DNA of 8,582 nt, from the NCBI GenBank assembly GCA_024277695.1, contig JAJRUR010000302.1, positions 1 through 8,582 on the forward strand. The letters run 5' to 3'. The notes below the pieces were generated by a model. It was not told the DNA's origin and ran no database searches. It worked only from the letters and a program-made list of their open reading frames with translations. This stretch comes from Bacteroidota bacterium (lineage in GTDB: Bacteria > Bacteroidota > Bacteroidia > Chitinophagales > Saprospiraceae). The translations under genes were made by a program, and so were the position numbers. The stretch's first letter is position 1; each line of letters begins with the position of its first letter. Below are positions 1-6,174 of this stretch, piece by piece.

Positions 1-23
1 ATAAACATATCCTTTCTTTTTGA

Positions 24-42
24 TTGGAGGGCTTTGCTCCAA
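24..42. repeat. short inverted repeat just past the permease stop codon
   Basis: TTGGAG (24-29) and CTCCAA (37-42) form a perfect 6-bp stem with a 7-nt loop, starting 6 nt after the permease stop on the minus strand. A T5 tract on one side and an A-tract on the other could lengthen the stem. The T-rich side precedes the stem on the minus strand, so this is not a classical intrinsic terminator. A role in ending or protecting the permease mRNA is only possible. Confidence 0.3.
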
Positions 43-48
43 AAAATA

Positions 49-1338
49 TCAGCTAAACCGAAGCGCTTTGACCGGATCTATTTTACTCACCAAATAGGAT
101 GGAATCAACATAAACAATAATATAGTAACCAAGGTCAGCACGTTGAGCCCTATCCACCACGGGATATCGATCCGAATCGGAACATATGAAATATAATAAT
201 CCGCTTCATTCAGCTTTAGAAATCTTGTATAGCGTTGTGTAAGGCATAGTACCAAAGCCAAAACATTACCGATGATTAGGCTATAGCCAATAATTAATCC
301 CGCCTTGTACAAAAATATCTTACGTATCGTCCAATTCCTTGCCCCCAAAGCTTTCAATGTACCTATCATCTTGGTCCGCTCCAATATAATGATCATCATA
401 ACTGTCACCATATTGATCAAAGCAACAATAGCCATCAACACCAACAGCACCAGTTCATTGATATTCTGCATCTCTATCCATTCAAAGATTTGTGGTGCCT
501 TCTGCTTGAGCGTCTCACTAAATAGATTGGGGGGAAGCACCTCAGCGTAGAGATACTCACCAAAGTAATCCAAATCATCTAAATTATCCAAAATAATCTC
601 AAACCCACCCACTTGGTCAGCATTCCAATCCAAAAGATCCCTAATGATCTGTATATCTATGATAGCATACTTCTTATCATACTCCTCCAATCCCGTCTTG
701 TAGATACCTTTAATCAAAAATCTGCGCTTAAACTGCTTGCCGGATATGATAAAATGTACCACAATCAACTCATCGACCTTCAACCCAAGCCGCTTAGCTG
801 TTTGCTCCGATATCAAAATAGACCGAGCAGCCGTCGAATCCGTTAGATCCAATATATCGCCTTGCTTGATATACTTACGCAAAAAATCCCAATCATAATC
901 CGCACCGATTCCTTTAAAGATCAAACCCTCCATGCTTGTTTTACGCTCAATGATTCCGGGCAATAGTGCAAAACTCTGAATTTTCTTAATCCCACCTTTG
1001 GTCTTTAGCTTTCGAGGCGGATCAAAGCGAAAATCATCAAACACCACTTCGCTAAGCTGCTCTATGTCAGGATAAAAGGTCTGGTCCAGACTGATAGGCA
1101 CCTGATCCCTATTGAGATGCATCTGCGCATCCATGATGTGGATATGCCCCCAAAAACCAAATACTTTTTCGGTGATATCATGCTTAAATCCATGGATGAT
1201 CGAACTCCCAATCAGCATCACTGCCAGGCACAATCCGATGACCATCTGAGCGATACGGATGATTTTGGCAATAAATGAGTTAGTTTTGCGCTCACTTAAT
1301 TTACGCGCTACAAAATATTCGAATGACTTAAATCTCAC
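49..1338 (-). CDS. FtsX/LolC/LolE-type ABC transporter permease
   Basis: Inner-membrane permease subunit of an ABC transporter in the FtsX/MacB/LolC-E family, probably the lipoprotein-releasing type. The 429-residue product has the family layout: a short cytoplasmic N-terminus, TM1 at about 27-50, a large periplasmic domain at about 51-290, then three helices at about 293-318, 343-366 and 395-417. Two family signatures are visible: ERTKMIGTLKALGARN (320-335), the cytoplasmic loop that contacts the ATPase, and the C-terminal KIDPVKALRF. The start is GTG, because an in-frame TAA lies directly before it and the next Met (residue 32) would cut into TM1. No ATPase (LolD-like) or second permease gene lies in the window. 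It is divergent from tyrS. The FtsX family assignment is firm. The lipoprotein substrate is inferred; other FtsX-type exporters remain possible. Confidence 0.9.
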   Translation of the reverse strand: MRFKSFEYFVARKLSERKTNSFIAKIIRIAQMVIGLCLAVMLIGSSIIHGFKHDITEKVFGFWGHIHIMDAQMHLNRDQVPISLDQTFYPDIEQLSEVVFDDFRFDPPRKLKTKGGIKKIQSFALLPGIIERKTSMEGLIFKGIGADYDWDFLRKYIKQGDILDLTDSTAARSILISEQTAKRLGLKVDELIVVHFIISGKQFKRRFLIKGIYKTGLEEYDKKYAIIDIQIIRDLLDWNADQVGGFEIILDNLDDLDYFGEYLYAEVLPPNLFSETLKQKAPQIFEWIEMQNINELVLLVLMAIVALINMVTVMMIIILERTKMIGTLKALGARNWTIRKIFLYKAGLIIGYSLIIGNVLALVLCLTQRYTRFLKLNEADYYISYVPIRIDIPWWIGLNVLTLVTILLFMLIPSYLVSKIDPVKALRFS

Positions 1339-1360
1339 TTAATTTACAGAGCTTTCTATT

Positions 1361-1390
1361 TTTGTCGCTAAGATTAGCAAATATTATATA
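1361..1390 (+). promoter_or_regulatory. candidate tyrS operon promoter
   Basis: In the 74-bp gap between the divergent permease and tyrS genes, TTTG at 1361-1364 resembles the Bacteroidota -33 element. The AT-rich block TATTATATA at 1382-1390 lies where the -7 element would be. It matches the usual TAnnTTTG only partly. The implied leader is about 15-20 nt, with no Shine-Dalgarno motif. The permease promoter on the other strand must lie in the same short gap (AATATTTG at 1387-1380 on the minus strand is one mismatch from TAnnTTTG), so the two could overlap. This is inferred from motifs only. Confidence 0.3.
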
Positions 1391-1412
1391 AAAAAGAACG
1401 AATATCGCATCT

Positions 1413-2690
1413 ATGAATTTTTTGGAAGAACTCAAATGGCGTGGTATGCTCCACGATAGCACCCCGGGAGTGGCAGAGCATCTCGCCCAAGGACCTGTCA
1501 CAGGATACATCGGATTCGACCCTACAGCACCATCCATGACCATAGGCAACTATGTACAGATCATGCTACTCACGCTCTTTCAGCGCAGCGGCCATCAACC
1601 TATTGCCCTGATGGGAGGGGCTACAGGACGTATTGGAGACCCTTCCGGCAAAGACAAAGAACGACAGCTCAAATCCGAAGAAGAGCTCGATGCCAATCTA
1701 AATCTCCAAAAAAAACAACTCGAAAAATTTTTGGATTTCAGCGAAGGATCCAATAAGGCTATCTTGGTCAACAATTATGACTTCTATAAAGACATGGGCA
1801 TTTTGGATTTTTTAAGAAAGATAGGCAAAAACCTCACAGTCAATTACATGCTCGCCAAGGATTCGGTCAAAAATCGGATGGATAGCGGATTGTCCTTTAC
1901 AGAATTCAGCTACCAACTGCTCCAAGCGTATGATTTTGTCGCCTTAGGAAAAAAATATAATTGCAGTCTGCAGATGGGTGGATCAGACCAATGGGGCAAC
2001 ATCACTTCCGGCACTGAACTGGTCCGCAGGATGACAGAGAAAAAGGCCTTTGCTGTCACTACCCCACTTCTGACCAAATCGGATGGGAAAAAATTTGGAA
2101 AATCCGAAGAAGGTAACTTATGGCTTTCGCCAAAACTCAGTTCACCCTATAAGTTTTATCAGTTTTGGATCAATGCAGATGATGCAGATATCGCTAAATT
2201 TACCCGATATTTTACGCTGAAATCGAAGGAAGAGATCGAAAACCGAGAAATTGAGTTTCGCGATGATCCCCGTATGCTCAAAAAACTACTCGCCGAAGAG
2301 CTGACCAAACGTATCCATAGTGATGAGGCATACAAGGCTGTTTTGGCTGTATCAGAACTGCTTTTTAACAAAAAGGCAAATCACGAGTTTTTAGTCAATA
2401 TGTCCGAAACAGAACTCCAAGCTGTAGCTGAAGAAATCCCAAACTACAAACTCCCCCTAGACATTTTGGAAAAGGACAAAAACATCATCGATCTATTGGT
2501 CGAGGATACAAATATCATCCAGTCAAAAAGCATGGCAAGACAGGCTATAAAATCCAATGCCCTATCAGTCAACAAAAATAAAATTAATGATATTAACTCC
2601 ACGATCAATAAAATGCAATTACTGCAAAACAAATACCTTATGATCGAAAATGGCAAAAAAAATAAGTTTATTATTCGTTTTACTCATTAA
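1413..2690 (+). CDS. tyrS: tyrosyl-tRNA synthetase
   Basis: Cytoplasmic class I aminoacyl-tRNA synthetase that charges tRNA-Tyr with tyrosine. The 425 residues fit the bacterial TyrS family. The Rossmann catalytic domain spans about 30-320 and a C-terminal S4-type RNA-binding domain spans about 355-424 (ARQAIKSNALSVNK at 375-388). Tyrosine-site residues align with the Geobacillus enzyme at a constant offset of two: Y32, D76 in GRIGDPSG, Y167, Q171 and D174, plus GGSDQWGN at 189-196. The KMSKS motif is KFGKS (227-231). The HIGH motif is unusual: GFDPTAPSMTIGN reads TIGN at 43-46, so both histidines are absent, while the preceding Thr (T38) is kept. The ATG start gives the conserved N-terminus FLEELKWRGMLHD. 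First gene of an operon with lysA 18 bp downstream. Housekeeping identity is secure. Confidence 0.97.
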   Translation: MNFLEELKWRGMLHDSTPGVAEHLAQGPVTGYIGFDPTAPSMTIGNYVQIMLLTLFQRSGHQPIALMGGATGRIGDPSGKDKERQLKSEEELDANLNLQKKQLEKFLDFSEGSNKAILVNNYDFYKDMGILDFLRKIGKNLTVNYMLAKDSVKNRMDSGLSFTEFSYQLLQAYDFVALGKKYNCSLQMGGSDQWGNITSGTELVRRMTEKKAFAVTTPLLTKSDGKKFGKSEEGNLWLSPKLSSPYKFYQFWINADDADIAKFTRYFTLKSKEEIENREIEFRDDPRMLKKLLAEELTKRIHSDEAYKAVLAVSELLFNKKANHEFLVNMSETELQAVAEEIPNYKLPLDILEKDKNIIDLLVEDTNIIQSKSMARQAIKSNALSVNKNKINDINSTINKMQLLQNKYLMIENGKKNKFIIRFTH

Positions 2691-2708
2691 ATAAAAATAT
2701 TTCTTTTC

Positions 2709-3926
2709 GTGCAATACAAAATTGGAAAGATCGACGCTTTAGCACTCGTTCAAAAATATGATGCGCCATTATTTGTTTATGATGCAGATGCTATCAAAAA
2801 AAAATATACGCATTTTATGAACAGTTTTGAGGTAGAAGATCTAAAAGTACATTATGCCTGCAAAGCACTCAGCAATATCAATATACTAAAACTATTCAGC
2901 TCTTGGGGAGCGGGTGCAGATTGTGTTTCGATATTTGAGGTAAGACTGGCGCTGCAAGCAGGATTTTCTAAAGACGATATCCTATTCACACCGAATAACA
3001 TCTCCATTGAAGAGATGGAACAAGCCATCATGCAAGGTGTAAAAATTAATGTGGACAATCTCAGTATGCTGGAGTACATAGGACTACATCACGCCCATCT
3101 ACCTATTTGTATCCGCATCAATCCACATTTGATGGCAGGAGGTCATAATAAAATTTCTGTTGGTCATATCAATTCAAAATTTGGAATTTCTATCCACCAA
3201 GTACCTTTGATCAAAAGAATCATCCAACAGTATGGAATACTCGTTGAAGGCATTCACTTACATACGGGTTCGGATATTCTCGATCCTGATATTTTTTTAT
3301 TGGCAGCGGATGTCATTTTTAATGTAGCCAGAGAAATAGATACGGTCAATTACATCGATTTTGGGAGTGGGTTTAAGGTGAAATATAAAGAGAGTGATTT
3401 GGAGACAGACATCCAGTCCTTTGGCAAGATATTTAGCAAAAAGTTCAATGCCTTTGTAAAAGAAATAGGCCGACCACTGACTTTGCGTTTTGAGCCGGGG
3501 AAATATTTGGTGAGCGAAGCCGGATTCTTTTTGGCGCGCACCAATGTTGTAAAACAAACTACTGCTTGTACTTTTGTCGGTTTAGATACAGGATTTAATC
3601 ATTTGGTACGTCCAATGTTTTATGGAGCATATCATGAGATCATAAATATCAGCAAGCTCAACTCTACAACAAAAAAGCTTTATACTGTCAGCGGATATAT
3701 ATGCGAAACAGATACTTTTGCTGTCGATAGGATTTTGGATGAAGTACATCAGGGAGACATACTTCTTTTTAAAAATGCCGGCGCCTATGGTTTTGAGATG
3801 AGCTCTAACTATAATTCAAGACTTAGACCCGCAGAAGTCATCATCAAAAATAGCAAAGATTATCTGGCACGTCGCAGAGAACAGTTTGACGACCTCCTAT
3901 CCCACCAAGTCATCATTGAATGGTAG
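2709..3926 (+). CDS. lysA: diaminopimelate decarboxylase
   Basis: PLP-dependent fold-type III decarboxylase that converts meso-diaminopimelate to L-lysine, the last step of lysine synthesis. The 405 residues hold an alanine-racemase-like TIM barrel (about 25-275) followed by a beta domain. K52 in HYACKALSN is the expected PLP Schiff-base lysine. Other expected motifs are ADCVSIFEVRLALQAGF (70-86), HLHTGSD (183-189), FGSGF (218-222), FEPGKY (261-266), RPMFYGAYH (301-309), CETDTF (332-337) and AGAYGFEMSSNYN (357-369). HTGSD and CETDTF replace the more common HIGSQ and CESGD; I recall these forms from other Bacteroidota LysA. GTG is the only sensible start: it follows the tyrS TAA in the same frame, and the first internal Met (37) is too late. 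The 18-bp gap implies co-transcription with tyrS. Another substrate of this family, such as a carboxylated polyamine, is less likely. Confidence 0.92.
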   Translation: MQYKIGKIDALALVQKYDAPLFVYDADAIKKKYTHFMNSFEVEDLKVHYACKALSNINILKLFSSWGAGADCVSIFEVRLALQAGFSKDDILFTPNNISIEEMEQAIMQGVKINVDNLSMLEYIGLHHAHLPICIRINPHLMAGGHNKISVGHINSKFGISIHQVPLIKRIIQQYGILVEGIHLHTGSDILDPDIFLLAADVIFNVAREIDTVNYIDFGSGFKVKYKESDLETDIQSFGKIFSKKFNAFVKEIGRPLTLRFEPGKYLVSEAGFFLARTNVVKQTTACTFVGLDTGFNHLVRPMFYGAYHEIINISKLNSTTKKLYTVSGYICETDTFAVDRILDEVHQGDILLFKNAGAYGFEMSSNYNSRLRPAEVIIKNSKDYLARRREQFDDLLSHQVIIEW

Positions 3927-4387
3927 ATATGCTACATCGTGCTGTGCTGCATCGAAAGAAAAACAAGCGATTCGTCCAAAAAATAAAATCTAAACGCAAG
4001 TCGGAATTGGACAGGATGTTTCATCAGGTACACGAGCAAGTATTTTCTAAAATCAATTGTTTAGATTGTGCGAACTGCTGTATCACTACAGGTCCCAGAA
4101 TCACTTCAAGTGATATCACTCGCATATCTAAATCACTACATATAAAAACGAAAGAATTTATCCAAAAATACTTAAGGATAGACGAAGATGACGACTATGT
4201 TTTTCAAACACTCCCCTGCCCTTTTCTCGGTGCAGACAAAGCTTGCATGATATATGAAGCCCGACCTAAAGCCTGTCGCCAATATCCCCACACAGACAGT
4301 CCGCATCAAAAAAAAATGCTGAATCTCCATTTAAAAAATGCTGAAATATGTCCTGCTGTAGCACAGATATTCGAATTGCTCAGATAA
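3920..4387 (+). CDS. CxxCxxCC family putative metal-binding protein (YkgJ-like)
   Basis: Small 155-residue protein of the YkgJ/CxxCxxCC family, annotated in general as putative zinc- or iron-chelating, with no established reaction. The signature is CLDCANCC (C47, C50, C53, C54). It is followed by CPFL (C100), the C109 of DKACMIYEARPKACRQYP, C119 and C144, giving eight cysteines in the order typical of the family. The N-terminal 30 residues are strongly basic and may be disordered or bind nucleic acid. There is no signal peptide or membrane helix, so it is cytoplasmic. The ATG overlaps the lysA stop by 7 bp (ATGGTAG), which suggests translational coupling; a second in-frame ATG sits at 3929. 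It is the last gene of the tyrS-lysA operon. A link to lysine or tyrosine metabolism is inferred from position only. Confidence 0.85.
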   Translation: MVDMLHRAVLHRKKNKRFVQKIKSKRKSELDRMFHQVHEQVFSKINCLDCANCCITTGPRITSSDITRISKSLHIKTKEFIQKYLRIDEDDDYVFQTLPCPFLGADKACMIYEARPKACRQYPHTDSPHQKKMLNLHLKNAEICPAVAQIFELLR

Positions 4388-4480
4388 GCAGATACATATT
4401 GTCATAAAGTGCTAGAAACAAGTTCCTATGTCAGATCTTTAGAATTAAGATAGTCCGACAAATAGACAAGTTTTTTCAAA

Positions 4481-4515
4481 ATAGAAAATCCTTATTGGCG
4501 AAAAGGACATTCTAT
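4481..4515. terminator. candidate terminator hairpin between converging operons
   Basis: ATAGAA (4481-4486) pairs with TTCTAT (4510-4515). Inside a 2x2 internal loop, TCCTT (4489-4493) pairs with AAGGA (4503-4507), leaving a 9-nt loop. On the minus strand the descending arm runs into a T-rich stretch (TTTTCTATTTTG), so it best fits the end of the DUF1800-DUF1501 transcript. On the plus strand no T-tract follows. The stem is AT-rich and modest. Confidence 0.35.
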
Positions 4516-4520
4516 TCGGG

Positions 4521-4554
4521 GCGAGCTCTTCCTGTTGCAGTTTAGGAGCTCAGC
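4521..4554. repeat. inverted repeat with GAGCTC arms after the DUF1501 stop
   Basis: GAGCTC at 4523-4528 and again at 4546-4551 pair with each other. The stem extends outward by GC/GC with one bulged A, and inward by a G-U and a T-A pair, around a loop of about 13 nt. It begins three bases after the DUF1501 stop codon on the minus strand. No T-tract follows on either strand, so it may block 3' exonucleases or act with the adjacent hairpin at 4481-4515 rather than terminate alone. Confidence 0.4.
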
Positions 4555-4557
4555 TAC

Positions 4558-6132
4558 TTACAGTCTTATGACCGGTTTTGCCTGTCTCAAATTCTTTTGC
4601 TGAAAGTGAATGTAGTAAACACCGGCAGCTAAGTCACTGATATCAAAACGGATATTATGTCTTCCTTTTGCGTATTTGTGACGCGTAAGTTGTTTGATAT
4701 TGCGACCGGCGACATCTTTTAACGACAGGAAGACGATGTCTCCATCGGACTCGAATTCTGCACTGACGAGATCAAAACTGCGATTGGGAAATACAGAAAG
4801 TAATTCCTTACCGGCTCTTTGTGTATCTTCTCTGGTGGAAGTCATTTTGCACTGATCTGTTTTTATGATAGAAATCGGATCAAAATTATTCAGAAAAATC
4901 TGACTAATATCATCTTGCGGAACACAAAACCACTGAGAGAAAAGTGAAGCATAAACTGCTCTAAAATCTACTTTCCATTCTAGATTATCATCATACATCG
5001 CATCGTCGGGTATTTCGGGATTATCTCCTACTACTCCGCCGGATACATGATTTCCGAATAAGAACAATGGTGCTGCAGCTCCGTGGTCGGTACCAAGACT
5101 TGCATTGGATATGATGCGTCGACCGAATTCAGAAATAGTAGCACCCGATACGCGATCCGAGATACCCAAAGCGTCTAAATCTCGCATGAAGGTATGCACT
5201 GCATCGGATAATTGAGCTAAAAGTGTCGCGTGCTCTCCTTGTGTATGATCCGAGCCATCTACTTGCGAATCATGGGTATCAAAACCTCCGTGCTCGATCA
5301 GATAAAGTCTTGTTTTGAGCCCACCTGAAATCAATCGGGCTACGATTTTGAGCATTTGAGCTAAGGTGTTATCTTCATCATATTCGACGGCATTTGTTCC
5401 TTTTTCGGAAGTATTTTTAAGGACGGTACCATAGGCATTGGACTGTCGCTTGATGAGTCGGATGTATTCGAGTTGCTCTCCTGCATTGGTCCCCGGTGCC
5501 GGACTATCGACCTCTTCGATCAGTTCATAGAAGTCATCCGGATCTTGGATGACCATACCCATTGGAGTCACTGATCCTTGGAAAAGCAAGGAACTGCTGT
5601 ATCCTATCTCTAGAGCGAGTGGGTCGGGCACTGTTTCGTTGGGATAGTCAGCGGGATAGTTTGGGTATTCGTTTTCAGCATATCGCCCTGCCCAACCCGT
5701 ATTAAGGACTTGATCTGCATCGGCACCACTCAACCATATATCTGTAGAGCGGAAGTGTGAAAAGTCTTGGTCAGGATATCCCACATTCTGAATAATCTGA
5801 AGTCGGCCTTCGTTATAAAGATCTCTGAAGCCGGTCATAGCCGGATGCAGAGCTACTTCAGAGTTATTGAGCGGTAGCAAGCTATCATCAGGTAGGATGA
5901 CATGAGGCCTAACCTTGTTGAGCTCTGACAAATAATTGAGAGGAATTACTGTATTGAGTCCGTCGTTACCACCGCTTAAATTGATCAATACGAGTACATT
6001 GTCTGTCTCTACAGAGCCCATCAAGGCAGAAACGAGTGGAGAACTTGAGAGAGCTTTGAGTCCCATAGAGCCAAAGACAGAGGGTATTACGATTCCTGTG
6101 GTTGTATTTTTTAGAAAATCTCTTCTTTTCAT
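4558..6132 (-). CDS. DUF1501 protein with Tat-like signal and T9SS sorting domain
   Basis: Predicted exported protein of 524 residues. The N-terminus KRRDFLK (2-8) followed by a weakly hydrophobic stretch to about residue 35 matches a twin-arginine (Tat) signal. The DUF1501 core runs from about 44 to 420 with the family motifs NLSGGNDGLN (51-60), SHFRSTDIW (125-133), HGGFDTHDSQ (281-290), SEFGRR (334-339) and GTDHGAAAP (347-355). DUF1501 is related to the alkaline phosphatase/sulfatase superfamily, and DTHD and TDHG resemble metal-site motifs there. No enzymatic activity is established. The last 80 or so residues form a T9SS type A sorting domain: FPNRSFD (448-454), LKDVAGRNIKQL (471-482), ISDLAAGVYYIHF (498-510) and a basic tail. 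The protein should therefore cross the outer membrane. It follows the DUF1800 gene after 42 bp, so the two are co-transcribed. Family and sorting domain are clear; the function is unknown. Confidence 0.9.
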   Translation of the reverse strand: MKRRDFLKNTTTGIVIPSVFGSMGLKALSSSPLVSALMGSVETDNVLVLINLSGGNDGLNTVIPLNYLSELNKVRPHVILPDDSLLPLNNSEVALHPAMTGFRDLYNEGRLQIIQNVGYPDQDFSHFRSTDIWLSGADADQVLNTGWAGRYAENEYPNYPADYPNETVPDPLALEIGYSSSLLFQGSVTPMGMVIQDPDDFYELIEEVDSPAPGTNAGEQLEYIRLIKRQSNAYGTVLKNTSEKGTNAVEYDEDNTLAQMLKIVARLISGGLKTRLYLIEHGGFDTHDSQVDGSDHTQGEHATLLAQLSDAVHTFMRDLDALGISDRVSGATISEFGRRIISNASLGTDHGAAAPLFLFGNHVSGGVVGDNPEIPDDAMYDDNLEWKVDFRAVYASLFSQWFCVPQDDISQIFLNNFDPISIIKTDQCKMTSTREDTQRAGKELLSVFPNRSFDLVSAEFESDGDIVFLSLKDVAGRNIKQLTRHKYAKGRHNIRFDISDLAAGVYYIHFQQKNLRQAKPVIRL

Positions 6133-6174
6133 TATGATATAGATTTAATGGCTATGAATTAAATTTTAGGAGAC

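Noticed and set aside
1..8. Possible minus-strand ATG at 8-6 after GAAAGGAT, as the start of a gene downstream of the permease.
   Set aside because: Only two codons are visible and the purine run is too close to the ATG for a normal ribosome binding site.
305..846. Two plus-strand ORFs (305-550 and 613-846) inside the permease gene.
   Set aside because: Both are antisense shadows of a gene with clear FtsX-family motifs.
1328..1549. Minus-strand 73-codon ORF across the permease-tyrS gap.
   Set aside because: It is antisense to the conserved TyrRS N-terminus, and its sequence is the shadow of those codons.
2797..2805. A9 run early in lysA (and an A8 run near the tyrS end), considered as programmed slippage sites.
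   Set aside because: The reading frames are intact across both runs and no alternative frame gives a useful product; A-runs are expected with AAA lysine codons in AT-rich DNA.
6133..6174. TTTAAT/ATTAAA inverted repeat in the DUF1800-DUF1501 gap, as an internal regulator or terminator.
   Set aside because: Six A/T pairs with an 8-nt loop in AT-rich DNA is weak, and the 42-bp gap fits ordinary co-transcription.
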